A stretch of 64,000 bases of DNA from Perca fluviatilis (lineage: Eukaryota; Chordata; Actinopteri; Perciformes; Percidae), in contig NC_053134.1 of the NCBI RefSeq assembly GCF_010015445.1, forward strand, positions 7,733,136 through 7,797,135, given 5' to 3'. A program made the translations under genes and the position numbers. Shown here one piece after another: positions 35,881 through 48,334 of this stretch. Position 1 is the stretch's first letter. Every line of letters begins with the position of its first letter. Under the pieces are notes generated by a model. That model was not told where the DNA came from. It saw nothing but the letters and a program-made list of their open reading frames with translations, and did not search any database.

Positions 35881-38109
35881 ATTTTGTGGGACTCAAGCAT
35901 TTCCTGACATACGCGTTTGGTCGAAGGCCCATTGCTCGAAAGCCGCTTTGGGACGCTTCGACTCATAGAACCCGGAGATAGCAGATGCAATCGCCCGGCA
36001 GCTACAACGATACAAAGCCCGCGCGGTCTTGATCATCCTGCTGGACGCATACACCGTAATGACCTGGTGGAAAAGGATCCCTAAGCGGCACCCGCGTATT
36101 TCGGCCAAACTGGCGATCAAATCAGTCAAACGTCAAATTTGCTGGAATATCGCTTAAGCTATCCAAGGAAATGCAGCTGATGTCAGGGGAGAATGTGTGC
36201 CATACACTCGGGAACCTCGACGCTGACACACCATGACAAGATTCATATGGACCCTGCATCTCCCCAGAAGCAGCAAGTCTGAATGTGTCAACGAAAGTGT
36301 CAGTGACCTTATAAAAGCATCTAGAGAGCATGTAAATCACGATACGTTCATATAACGTGGAAACCGTGACATGCATCGGCCAGTAAGGTTAGGAGAAATG
36401 ACTTAGCCCAAAGGTTGAGAGATGCACATAGCTAGGCTGGGTGTCTGAACGTCGTAATTGGCCTGCTTCGTTTCTGGCCCGGTGTTCACTCCCCTTTTCC
36501 CAACACACCCCTTTTTCCCATGCTCAACACTCACTATACCAGTAATACGCGTTTTTCATTTTTCAAATAAAGCGAACCAGTAGAAATCAAAGACATGCGT
36601 GCACATCACGCAGCTGTGCGCCTCTAGCGGCCGAATCTGGAGCGCATCTCACGCAGTTGTGATGACGTCAGCGCCATGCACTGCGGTAGGGTGGGGTTAC
36701 CTCTCTGACGTGATGATGTATTTACATTTGTAAAGGTGTTAAAAACGCTGATAGACCAAATGGTTAGCTTTGCAAATGTGAGGGCTATTGTTGTGGGTGT
36801 TAAATCGTCAAGCAGGGCTTGGCTTTTAGGATTTAAAAGTCTTGGTTTCATGCTGGCTGCTCACTTTTACCTGCAGTTTTAACTAGCCCGTTTTTCTCAC
36901 CCTTCAACAAAACCAGCTGTGGATTTTCTTTTTAATTCTTTTGGTGAAAACAAGAGGAATCATTTTTCAAGCCATGTCTATCCACACATTTGGACAACAA
37001 TCAGGATCATCTGATGTTGAAGAATGTGAGACAGCGCTAGAGTAGGACCCCCTACATTTTGCTCTATTACACTAACCCCAAAAAGAGTCATGCAGGGGAG
37101 GTGGAGAGACTGGAACACTATTTGGCTTGCGACAGGCCCCTCGAAAAAGAGGCATCAGACGGATGGCGATGCTAATACTGGAATAATACATGCGGTTTGA
37201 GCCAGGCTCCCAGAAAGAAGCGATTCAATCCAGAGATCTTCCTACAAGCAGAAAGCTGAATCGTCGGCACATCTGATCTAGAATATAGCCGATTGTCAAT
37301 GGATACAGATATTCAATTCGATACAGTGGGATCACGTGACATTAGCTGTTTACACTAGTGTTGCTGTCGAACTTTCTGGCAAAGCCAAAACAGCCTGTAC
37401 AATCTCGTGAAAGACTGGAGCCTTTTGTTTTCGGGTTGGTCTCGCCCAGACCTTGAAAATCCTGGCCTACCTGGGCTAGTGTATGTTTGTCAATGGGAGC
37501 GGTAGCATTGGAGCCAGTGTCTATCGTGGGAAGCAGACCGATTTACTAGACCAACACAGGATTTTATTTTCCTTAGCGTATGCAGCCAAAGGGGAAGTTA
37601 GTTGCAGCCCGTGGTCCTGAAGAATGGAAGTTAAAACCATACCCTGTTTCTAACGAGGGAATACAACAAATGGTTTAAAACGTCTTCTTTATACAATGAG
37701 TGTGACTGGGAGATTTTGAAGAAACAGTTTGATACCATTGACTATGTCATCAGAAGAGACAAAATAAGGAGTTCGTATGAAAACATGAGAAAAAGATTGA
37801 TATTTGGGGATGCTGACCAACAGTCTCTGCCTGCCACGGACCCTCTATAGACCTAAAATCGCGTGAGACACAAAGACTAGCAAAAATGGTGGGTCGTAAT
37901 TTTTGTATGTGCTAATTATTTGCCAAAATAGTTAAAATGTTTTTTTTTTTGCGACTGTGATTGTAATGTGTGGTGATTTTTTTTTCTTCCCAGAGGATCT
38001 GGAGTGGTGTCATCCGTCCCCGGAACCGCTTAACACCCCGTATTTATTTGCAGCACCATGGCAAAACCGTTCTCCTAAATCCCTTTTCATCATCATCACC
38101 GACACCTCC

Positions 38110-39288
38110 AACGCTGAACACTTTCTTAGTATTTGGTAGGATTCCTGTTTCACTTGGGCCAAACGTTTTGGTATCCTTCCTCAAGCTTTCTACAATAGTT
38201 TGCTGGAATTTTGGCCCACTCCCTTGACAGAACTGGTGTAACTGGGTCAGGTTTGTAGGCCTTCTTGCTTCCTTTCATCGCCTTCAATGCAGCCCACAAA
38301 TGTTCCTATGGGATTGAGATCAGGGCTTTGTGGGTGGCCCTCCAATACCTTGACTTTGTTGTCCACTTTGTAACTAATTTGGAGGTATGCTTGGGGTCAG
38401 TGTCCATTTGGAAGACCCATTTGCGCCCAAGCTTTAACTTCCTGGCCGATGTCTTCAGATGTTTCTTCAATATATCCACAACATTTTCTTTTCTCATGAG
38501 GCCATCTATTTTGTGAAGTGCACCAGTCCCTAATGCAGCAAAGCAACCCCATAACATTATACTACCACCCCCATACTTCACACTTGGGATGGTGTTCTGA
38601 GGATTCAAAGCTTCGCCCTTTTTCTTCCAAATATACCGTTTATCATTATGGCGAACAGTTCAATCTTTGTTTCGTCAGACCACAGGACTCAGAAATTAAG
38701 ATTTTGTCCACATGTCTGGCTTTTTATGGTGGTTTTGAAGTGATGGCTTTCTTCTCCCAGAGTAACCTTTTAGCTCATGGTGGTACAGGACTTGTTTTAC
38801 TGTGGACACGGGTCTTACCAGTTTCAGCTAGCATCTTCACAAGGTCTTTGCTGTTGTCCTGGGATTGATTCGCACATTTCACACCAAAAACCTTCCTCTG
38901 GGATTCAGAATGGTCCCCTTCCTGAGCGGTATGATGGTTGTACATTCCCATGTTTTTTATATACTTGCATATTATTATTGTCTGAACAGATGAACGTGGG
39001 ACCTTCAGGCATCTGGAAATTGTACCCAAGGATGAGCCACTTGTAGATGTCCACAATCATTTTCCTGATGTCTTGATTGATTTCTCTAAATTTTTCCCAT
39101 GATTGTCAAAGAAAAGAGGCTCTGTGTTTGAGGTGTGCCTTTATATGCATCCACAGGCGTGCCGCCAATTAACTCAAATGGAGATCTAAAACAGAAAAAG
39201 TTTACTCGGATTTCATGTATGACAGTAAAGAAATAAAAGTTTACTGATAAGTTTTCTGGAAGTGTATGTAAATATCTGGTTTCAACTG
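38110..39288 (-). mobile_element. Tc1/mariner-like element relic (second copy)
   Basis: Same element as 29086-30261. Here the central transposase frame (38306-38608) is open for 100 codons with GGGSIMLWGCFAALGTG and VFQMDTDPKHTS, and the N-terminal frame (38775-39056) carries ISRCLKVPRSSVQTII and NHHTAQEGDHSESQ. The DDE catalytic Asp of the DPKH box is present. The following NPIEN-type Glu box is disrupted by frameshifts. Probably not a second insertion but the same one assembled twice. Confidence 0.85.
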
Positions 39289-39750
39289 TATATCAATAAA
39301 TCATATGTTTTGCTATGTTAAGATGTGTGATGGTTTTTCAAGCTTCATGCTCCATTATCGCTATCTATAAACATTAAGCTAAGATGAATTTACAAATTTT
39401 GTTATTAAAGTACTGTTTATGCATATTTTCATTCTACATGGATTAAATCTGTAAATTAAACCTTTATTTAATTTATTTGTTGCAAAGTCCCCACTAATCA
39501 TGATGGAATTTGTGTGTGAATTATGTAAAATAACATGCAAATGAGGTCCAACCAACCATGTTAACTCAGTTTTTACAAGTCCCCATATAAGGATGGGAAG
39601 TCATTACTTTATCAATTCAGATGTTTGAAGGTATAAGCTAACAAAGCTATGCTGAGTATACTTGATTTTTTTCATACGTCTAGACACCTTTAGAAAGGGT
39701 GGCCCCAACAAGTGATGGTTATAAAGTTGATCCTCATAAAACATATAAAT

Positions 39751-39753
<3 letters not shown>

Positions 39754-39813
<60 letters not shown>

Positions 39814-39833
39814 AGTGTGTGTGTGTGTGTGTG
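39754..39833. repeat. (TG)n microsatellite (second copy)
   Basis: Counterpart of 30723-30800, interrupted by GAGAG rather than GAGG, and slightly different in length. Confidence 0.95.
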
Positions 39834-40724
39834 TAAGCGGTGCAGAGCAGAGTTTGACCTTAGCTGACAACTGCAAGCTAGAGGCCCTTGCTCTGTTAAA
39901 GGTAGAAACTAGTCTACCCAAGAGAGATCTTCCAACATTGATAGATGTTGTAGATAGAAAAAAGACAATTAAAATAATCTAGCACTCAGGTTGAAATGCA
40001 GATAACATGAGACCAGGGTTACTTACTTATACTTATTATTAAATACTTCAAGATAGTACTACTTACTTTTAACGTTGGTGTTTTTACAAAAAAAAAAAAA
40101 AAAAAAACAGGACAGGGTGCAAAGTTGAATCTCATCTTACATTTTTATACACATATTGTACGTCAAGGAGAATACAATATCATTTTAAAAGCTGTATTAA
40201 TACAAAATGTCACAAGCACTTTGTTTTTTAACACTGGTAATGTTTGTAAATAATAAGTAAAATCCATAGTATCTGAAGCTCTGAGCTCAGGTTGAAATGC
40301 AGATAACATAAGACCAGAGTAAAATGCAAAAGTAGTACTACTTACTTTTAACGTTGACGTTTTACAAAAGAAATTTTGGGGCAACGTTGAATCTCATCTT
40401 ACATTTGTTTTTAACACTGATCACATAAGGTTTAAAAATGTTTAATGTTTGTATATTTATTATAATTAGCTAAACTACTACTACTACTACTACTACTCTT
40501 TTTAAAGCGACATCTTTCACCACATTAAACACATCCAATCTTTTAAGCCGAAATGTTAGTTATATTAAAATTATACAAAATCATTTTTGTATTCATGAAT
40601 TCATATTCATGTTGATCATACCATATCTTGTCTGTGAGACTTACATTTTGGCGATGTGTTAATTCCGTATTAGGAAATTACGCCGCACTATCGCTAAAAC
40701 ATAAATGCATCTGGTGAAGTTTTG

Positions 40725-43600
40725 ATTGAATTTTCAGTACATTGTAACAACTGAACAGTAAGCCTCAATTTGTGAGTGATATATGGAAAAACAACACCAT
40801 AAACATAACATAAAAATAAAATAAATCTTAAAAGGGGAGAAACAAGAGGAAAGGCGGTGATACAAAAATAGAAATAAAATGTATACATTTCAAGTCACTG
40901 CTTTATCCACTAATGAGTCCAAGCTGCAATGTCCTTATGCTTTATTTAAGTAAAATGTCCACTTCTGCAATCTTTTGGCACCTTTTCTCAGACCTAGTTC
41001 AACCTTTTCCATTCCCCTTATTTCATGTATGACCTCAAACTATTGTTGCTGTTTAGGACAATCGGGTTTATACCAGTTTCTGTCCCTCTGTACTGTTACA
41101 AGTGAAATATGGCCCAATTACAAGACAGTACATAAGAAAGGAATCTTATAGCCAAGTACATTACTCAAAACTAAATGTACATCCTCCCAAAATGACCTTT
41201 ATTTTCAGAACTCCAAAAACGTGTGTGTGATGATGTTTTTACTGCTAATCTTAGGTGTAATAAAGAAACGCCCAAATTCTTCCAGTTAAACACACTCAAT
41301 TGTTGTGAACTTGCGGAAGTATGTTGGGTTTAACACATATTGTACCATACATCTGATGGATTTTCCATTATTAGTTCCTTTTATCACGTTGATTTCAAAT
41401 ATAATGTTGAGTTGCTCCTACATTCGATAATTCTTTCATACAACATAGAAATGATTTTAAGCACAGTTACTATTTGGTCTATAAGCATTTATCATTTATC
41501 TTATAACTGGATTACATTCTTGTGAGTTCTCCATTTTCAATTCTTTTGTTGTAGTAATCTCTAAATTGTATATACCTAAATAATCCCCGATTGTGAAGGG
41601 AACATTTTTCTTTTAATGTTTGGAAAGTCTGTCATTCATTGTTGTCTATTATCGTACACACTGCCTTAATACCTTTTACTGACCAATCCTTGAATAACTC
41701 CTGGCTTAAACAGGGTGCCAGGCTATCCATCTAAGCTTTTCGCTGGTCTTTCCTTAGTTTTAGCTGCCTCGCAAAAGTTAAACCAGAACTTCTTTTTCTC
41801 CTAACACTGACTGTATTGGATAACCTTCAACGTACGTCTCGATTTCCTTCCATCTAGCAAAATAGTTGTCATTACACCAAAGAAATAGGGGGCGGAACTG
41901 AGCTGCTTTAAGATTGGGGAGCGCCATTCCTACTTTATTGTTTGGCCGACTGAAGTGTTGCATATTTTATTCTAGGCTTCTTTCCATCCCAGGCTAAGAA
42001 CTGATGACCACTACTGGCAAGGCCTGAATAGATATAGCAATCTAGGCAAAATGTTCCTTAATTACGCTAATCTTACTACTAAAATCCAATGGGTGTGTAG
42101 ACCATCTTTCAATATCTTTTTAATATTTTGGTTAATTAAATTATAGTTTACCTCATATAATTTGTTTTAACTATGTGCACCCGTAAAGTACTTTATTGAT
42201 TCCATATCCCATTTTACATCATATCTACATCTTATTTCCTTTGAAGGAGTATAGTTGAATGACCAAAGTTGTGTCTTTGTAATATTTATTTTATAACCAG
42301 CATAATAACTAAACTCCTCTAGGATTTCCATCAGTATAGATAAGGAGGTCCAGGGTTCAATATTAAACGCAAATAGTGTGGGACTGAGACAACAACCTTG
42401 TCTAGTGCCCCTCTCCAATGTGAAAAATGGATACAATGATCCATTGACTTTGTTGTTGATAAAGTGTTCTAATTATAGTTACTCCAATATTCCCTCCTTT
42501 GGGAGTACTGTAATAAGTGCCTCTTTCCATGATGGCGGGAGTTTACCTTCTCCTTTAATCCCATTAAATGCTTTCAGCAGGACGGGAACTAGCTCTTCTT
42601 TAAAGGTTCTATACCACTGGAAAACCATCACTACCTGGAGTTTTACTTGATTTTAAGTTGGCTATTGCATTATTTATCTCTTCCAGTGAAAAAATCTGCT
42701 AATGATACAATCATTTTGTTTCTTGCCAATGAGGTAGATCCAGATCCGTAAAAAATGTTCCATTGCTTCTACTTTAGTACTGGAGGTTTTGGTATATAGT
42801 TTTTTGTAGTAGTATAGGAAAATGTCTTCTATTTCTACAGCATGATATTTTAGTTGATTTGTTTCTGGGTCCGGCCATCTTATGTATGGTACTATCCGCT
42901 TCTTGTTTACGTAAGCAAGTAATTTAGCGGCCTGATTCGTAATATGTCTGGTTGTAAAAACAAGCTTTCTTCTCAACATCTTGTTCTAATAGATCATTAA
43001 TCTGATTCTTTAATTGTTGTATTTGCACTAAAAGTTGTGGATCACTGTTATTTTTATGTTGCTGCTCCACATTAGATAGGTCTAATACAAGGTTATTATA
43101 TTCCAAGACCCTCCTTTTTATTTGACGTTGTTAAGGCAATCAATTGTCGCAAGTCGCTGCCTTCAGTGAGTCCCAGATGGATCCACCTCTCCGTTGTCAT
43201 TAATCTTCAAATATTCTCTTATATCTGATTTAATTTATTATACAGCTGATTTGTTATTTAATAAGCCTATATTTAACCCCGTATTCCCATCCTACCTTCT
43301 AGTTGAACTGTTAGATATAGTGCACTATGGTCAGAGACATCAGCTACCTCAATTCTATTTTTCTTTAGACTAGTTGTATCCAGGTAGCTATTCAATACTA
43401 TGTTAAAATCACCTACACATAAACAGACACCCTTCCAGTGCAGTTACATCCATTAGTTATTTGAAAAATAGTTTTTTTACCATTAGGAGTTGCACTCAAC
43501 AAAAAAAAATATATATGTACGTTCTCTTTTTTAATTTGGCCTTTACCTTAGACCTTTTAAATTGGGTTTCCCAACCCAATCACATTTAAGGACAGTAACT
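40725..43600 (-). mobile_element. L1-like LINE ORF2 relic (second copy)
   Basis: On the minus strand, an endonuclease fragment (GDFNIVLNSYLDTT then VADVSDHSALYLTV, about 43420-43300), a linker with YIRWPDPETNQLKYHAVEIE (about 42880), and a reverse transcriptase piece [18 protein letters not shown] (42409-42356) running directly into [17 protein letters not shown]. In intact L1-clade ORF2 the stretch between 'IEP' and 'GYKIN' carries the YADD active site, and the stretch between 'LDTT' and 'SDHS' carries part of the endonuclease fold. Both are missing here and in the first copy, so the deletions are real and the element is dead. The C-terminal WCNDNYFARWKEIE is at about 41890-41845. Confidence 0.8.
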
Positions 43601-43985
43601 TCACTTCATTAGACTGCATCACAGCAGGGCTGAAAATATCTCACACCATTCTGTTCCCACAGGCTAAACATTGAAACCATAAGTAAAGATAACTGGAGCA
43701 CAATAATGTGCTTAGAACAAGCATTATAACAAACACAAAATAAAAACTATAAAAAGTTTTTAAGTGAAAGGGGAATGATACTTTGACTAACAGTCCCGTA
43801 GACAGAGCTGACCTCTCACTGCTCCCGTGAGTCAGCACATAAAATACAATATAGTAGCCTAGATATCTAGACGCACTCTAGCGGCAGCCAGGGTCAGTTT
43901 TTCAAATAATAATTTTACACTAATCTTGATCGCTATACCAATGTGAGTACTGATGATAGCAAAAAATAAATACGAGCCAAATCAG

Positions 43986-44280
43986 TGGTAGCAACACGGA
44001 GCTGCTGCAGCTAATGCCCAGAGCTTCCACTTAGCGAAACAGCAGTTTTGGGGCATAAGATACCTTTGTGCCTCTTAACAAAAAAAAATGCAATTAAAAT
44101 GTCTGTGCAACATGAACAGGGACCTTAAATGACAACAAGATGCGTTTAGCAACTTAGCCAAAAGTTTTTAAATCACCTACCCATTAGCTGCTACCGTTAC
44201 TTGCAGTTAAGCACTGAAGTCATTCTTAAAAAATGAAGATGTGTTCAGAGTTTTGGCCGACCACATACGGCAAAAGTTTA
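43986..44280 (-). repeat. Multi-copy repeat also present at 48.3-48.8 kb
   Basis: The complement contains AAACGCATCTTGTTGTCATT, AAGGTCCCTGTTCATGTTGC and ACAGACATTTTAATTGCA, which match 48503-48565. It begins almost exactly where the sequence left of the gap ends, so it may have stopped contig extension. Confidence 0.7.
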
Positions 44281-44432
44281 ATCTATCACCTAGCGTTGCT
44301 CTGCCTGGTTGTAGCGCTATCCTATTGGTGCAGAGGAAATTTGAAAGACTTCCGTTTATCCCGCCCATGGGATTGAGCCCTGCCAATGGTGAGTTCCCAG
44401 ACCCAGGATCTTGATGTGGGTCTGGCTAACAA
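44281..44432. repeat. MITE-like end with GTCTGGCTA hairpin
   Basis: CCCAGACCCAGGATCTTGAT followed by GTGGGTCTGGCTAAC resembles the folded end of the 9-bp-TSD family (CCAGACC...GGTCTGGCTAG at 54024-54070). Only this end is present, next to the repeat at 43986. Confidence 0.4.
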
Positions 44433-45310
44433 TAGAGTATATTATGGGACAAGTATTTACCGTCTGTATTGAAACACTACTGCTCCTCCCGGTTTCTCGC
44501 GCTGAAATTTCTGGAGGCGTGACTCTAGCTCTGCGCGGGCACTGTTCTCAAGGTCTCCACCTGTGTGCAACCCTACGTTCTGCCATGGTGAAGACGGCTC
44601 CATCAGATGTTTCCTACCAAGCCGCTTTCTCTGACCCCTCCACATCCTATTGTGATTTTCTGTCGCCATGCTTTCAGGATAATCATCTCCTTAGTACTGT
44701 ATTGCTGGAAATTAATTTTACAAAAACCCAGGTATTGGGGTGCCAGGGCTTTGTGGGTGCGCTGTATCTGCAAATCCACCTCATCACTCCAGTTTGGTTC
44801 GTAACAGTTTTTAACAAACGCTATCACTGACCCATCTTTGCCCTGCTCGAGACCAAGTCATTCAATTTGTCCTCCAGCTTCTGTTGGTCCTTCATCATTT
44901 GTTGGAGAGTGGTGTTAGCTTCAGTACTCCGCGTATCCGTGTCATCGATCTGGGTCTCCATCTTGCTGATTTTCTCGTTTTGGCTCCTTTATAGCATGCA
45001 TGTATGTCGCTAGCTGTTGGTTGACGTCTTGCTTGAAACTCGTGGAATTCTTCTCTCGTGTCATGTTCAATTTCTTCTTTAAACATTTTTAGATCTTGCT
45101 TTGAATACGATTTAAAAGTCGCAAATCTGCTTACTTATAGCTTCGAAACCCATGCACCCCGTTCCTGTTGTTGAGTACGCCCCATGTTGACCTTCTTCCC
45201 GCATGTTGTCCTTAACATGTTCTACCCGGTGTAAATCTTTACCCGCCGGTTTATCTTGCGTCCCTCTAACTTTGCCTTTGTATGCCCCCTTCATAATCTT
45301 AACAGATTCA
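44433..45310 (-). pseudogene. L1-like LINE ORF1 remnant
   Basis: On the minus strand a first frame at 45294-45112 begins MKGAYKGKVRGTQDKPAGKD, a second segment at 45086-44895 is Glu/Arg-rich and probably coiled coil (FKEEIEHDTREEFHEFQ), and a third at 44827-44603 has VDLQIQRTHKALAP and STKEMIILKAWRQK. The last two fit the L1 ORF1p RNA-binding domain ('..RIERAHR......R.II.....Y..KE.IL..ARQ'). Frames are shifted between segments. It starts 18 bp inside the arm boundary, beside a poly-T run at 45313-45331. Confidence 0.7.
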
Positions 45311-45327
45311 ACTTTTTTTTTTTTTTT

Positions 45328-46378
45328 TTTTCTTTGAATTCAGTTTTATGAGGGTCGTAAATACTTAAGGAAGTACTGATCTTTTTTAAATTGACATCTT
45401 TCACCACATTAAACACATTTTTTTTTTTGTCAAATGTGCTAGTTACATTAAAATTATACAAAATAAGTTTTGTATTCACAAATTCATGTTGAACATACCA
45501 TATCTTGCCTGTAAGACTTACATTTTGGCGACATTGTTTTAATTCTGAATTACAACGCAACGTCTCTAAAACATAAATGCATCCGGTGAAGTCATATAAC
45601 TTCAAGTTAGAACTATTTACTTTTAACGCTGGCGTTTTACAAAGAAACATATTTGGTTCAGGTTGCATTTTGTATAAATACAAAAGCATACTTTTTGTTT
45701 TTTAATTTTTGTTTGCATCTTTCACCACATTAAACACAAACAATCTTTTAAGTCAATGTGGTTACATTTAAATGATACAAATGTATTCACAAATTAAAAT
45801 TCATATGCATATGTGTGCGAACATTAGTGGCTCACAGCAGCGGCAACATGACAACATGTACCGACAACATGAACTGTGTCTGTTTGTGTGCGTGTGTTTC
45901 ATGTGTATAATGGCACACAAGCACAGGAAAGTTGTAGGAGTGTGTGTATGGATGAATATTATACTTTTTTTTTTTTATGGCGGTCATTTTGACCGTAAAC
46001 AAAAAATAAGTGTGACTAAGTTGAATAAATCACCAAAATTCAAAGAAAGTAGTCACAATGAATGTTATGTGTTCAAATGCCATTTGTGGTTTTGTGTGAT
46101 CTGTTGAAAATGTTTTTTTTTTACTACTTCTCACCTGGTTCGCTTATTTGAATTGAAAACGCAATTTCTGGTAGAGTGTTGCTGTGGGCATGGGAAAAAG
46201 AGGCGTGGGAAAAGGGGTGGGGGGGAAAAGGGAGTGAACACCGATCCCCGGGCCAGAACGAAGAAGGCACCGCCAGATGAGTACGAGGCAGCGGAGGAAG
46301 CAGGACAGCCAGACATATGGACTAGAGCTAAGCATGCACAGACATACGATCAACATGTACTGACAACATGAACTGTGG

Positions 46379-46415
<37 letters not shown>

Positions 46416-46428
46416 AGTGTGTGTGTGT

Positions 46429-46459
<31 letters not shown>

Positions 46460-47064
46460 CGTGAGTGTGGGTAGAAATGCATTGACCTTTGGGCTTAGGC
46501 CCATTCACGCTTATTACAATCACTTACTTGGCCTGTTGTAAGAGGAGCCTTACACATTCCTATTTTACAACCCTGCCTTACACACGTTCTGCTCTCTGCT
46601 CCAAAGAGTGTAAAGATACTTGATTTAATTCTTGGTCATTGACTCATTTCAAACGCATCAGTGTTACTCAAACTTACATTCATGCTGTGTGTAGAATGAA
46701 AAACCTATCTTTCTCTGTTTCAAAACGGGGAAGAAACCCTTTTATGCTCAAAATTAGCGCCTTACACCCCTCTTCTCTCACTGGATCATTTCAAAAACAT
46801 CCGGATATTTCATCTCTAACGCTCATTGGATCATTTAAATGAAACATTTTTCTACTTCCTGTGACGCCCTCAATTGCATCACTTAACACACGTCATTTCC
46901 GGGACACGCCTTCCTTCTAGAAGCTTCCAGAACAGACCAGTCACACACACCTGGAAGGCATCAATCACTTTCTGATAGGTCGTGACCTCTTGACCCCCAG
47001 GTCAAAAGGTCATCCATCAAAATCCCACATACCAAAGTGACAGAAACCTCCTCCTTATATCTCT
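45328..47064 (-). repeat. Right terminal inverted repeat of the large element
   Basis: This is the reverse complement of 24483-26208. The mirrored landmarks are TTTTGACCGTAAACAAAAAA (about 45987), the (GT)n tract (46385-46460), the AGTGTAAAGATACTTGATTT module (46605) and CCTTATATCTCT at the edge. The GT tract is longer than its left partner. Confidence 0.9.
46385..46460. repeat. (GT)n microsatellite in the right arm
   Basis: Interrupted GT tract with GCGTGAGTG breaks; counterpart of 25087-25151. Confidence 0.95.
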
Positions 47065-47070
47065 CCTGCA

Positions 47071-48300
47071 TCTTACACTCCTGTCCTAAATCCACTGCTA
47101 TTACTGATCTGCCGCTACATACCCTGAATGGTTGGAGGCTTTACATAACACGCACTCTCTCTGCAAACACACACACACACGCGTGCGCACACACACACAC
47201 ATGCACGCACACTGGAGTGAGAGAGCAGCTAAAAAAAATGTACCACAGCTGGCCCAAATAGAACAAATCCCTCAAATAACCCTGGCCATTCATTGTATTT
47301 TGGTGTAAAAAAACAAAGGGGTCTGGGTTTTTATCGGTGGCTGCATTAATCAGTCTGGAGTAGAGGAAGGAGCCCCTGGCTGGAAGCTATTCTCTACAGC
47401 ATTTACAGTGACAAAGGTGTTTTTATGTAAACCCATCCACGACGGTGAACCACAGCGTTTCTTGTAAATGCGTCCGCATTAGAGTCATCAAACAGTCAGG
47501 AGAAGATATCGTTTTTCCAGATACAGATCTTTCCCTCCAGGGTTGTGAATTATGAAGATAAAAGAAAAGCGGCGGCACGGTTCAGTGTGCAGTTTGGGCT
47601 CTTTTAAAGTATCTCATTTCGTCCTGATCAATTTTCCACAGAATGTGTTTTAATTCTCTAAATGCTTTGCTAATCCAATTTGTTGGCGTGCTGGTTCATG
47701 GCACTGTAAGCCCTAATGAATAACTGGCCCTCGAGGGTTGCTGTATGTATTTCCTGTAAAACAAGCTATTGTTTCTTTATTGTGTCTGACTTTCTCAACA
47801 GTCTCTTTGTATTTACCTCGCAGGTACTATGAGATAAAACGGTTGTCAGGGACCTCCTTACTTTTTCAGGAACAACATCTGCATTCTGTCATTTTCTTTC
47901 CTAATTTTGCCTTTTTGCTGTTGCCTTCTGTTGTTGGGACCGATTCCAGATATGATTGCTCATATAGCTTTAAAAAACAAAGCAAAAGTGTCACCTGGAA
48001 TAATTTATTTTAGTAGTGTGAGAAAATCATTTGGCAGGATCATTTCTATTACATCAAGAAATTATACAAAGAATGTTAACAAAACAAACGTTTTCCACAG
48101 CAGATCAACACACGTTATTCTTACTCCAAGCTTCTTCCCTTTTGATCACCTCCCATCTTCACTCTTTGCACACTACTGCTTACCATTTCCTGCAACAACT
48201 GAATTCCCACGGGACTTCAGCGCGAGACTAGAGCTAGCCTTCAGTAACGCTATTACTGTACAAGCCACAGGCATCATTTGGACCGTTTCCATGTAGTTAC
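47071..48300. other. Unique sequence right of the large element
   Basis: A short CA/GC-interrupted dinucleotide tract is at 47166-47212. The block 47420-47760 is non-repetitive and possibly regulatory, with AATTA/TAATC cores and no open frame. No exon is recognised. Confidence 0.4.
47420..47760. promoter_or_regulatory. Candidate conserved non-coding block
   Basis: Complex, non-repetitive sequence with homeodomain-type cores (CTAATCCAATTTG, CCTAATGAATAAC) and no coding potential. Called on texture alone. Confidence 0.2.
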
Positions 48301-48334
48301 ATATCTAGACTGATATGGTCATAACCACTACAGT

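Larger units (their letters stand above)
35499..43985. repeat. Second copy of 26505-34998, probably a false duplication
   Basis: The whole 8.5-kb block repeats the sequence left of the gap in the same order and orientation: CARD region, internal arm copy, Tc1 relic, TG tract, arm-like units and L1 relic. Homology begins and ends exactly at the gap edges. Differences are mostly single- to few-base indels spread evenly over coding-like and non-coding DNA, as in unpolished long reads. A genuine recent tandem duplication or two haplotypes placed in series are the alternatives. Confidence 0.85.
24483..47064. mobile_element. Maverick/Polinton-like element with 1.7-kb inverted arms
   Basis: An exact 6-bp direct repeat CCTGCA (24477-24482 and 47065-47070) flanks inverted arms that start AGAGATATAAGGAGGAGG and end with its complement. 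Arms of about 1.73 kb, AG...CT termini and a 6-bp duplication are the published hallmarks of Maverick/Polinton (adintovirus-type) elements. No polymerase B, retroviral-type integrase, packaging ATPase, protease or capsid gene could be recognised, so it would be a gene-poor derivative. It does carry a CARD gene, other unrecognised coding-like segments, and nested Tc1 and L1 relics. The assembled length of 22.6 kb includes a gap and a probable false duplication of about 9 kb, so the true length is about 13.6 kb. Another large element type with a 6-bp TSD remains possible. Confidence 0.65.

Noticed and set aside
26505..43985. A genuine recent tandem duplication of the CARD gene region.
   Set aside because: Homology stops exactly at both edges of a 500-N placeholder and the differences are mainly scattered small indels; an unmerged contig overlap explains this better.
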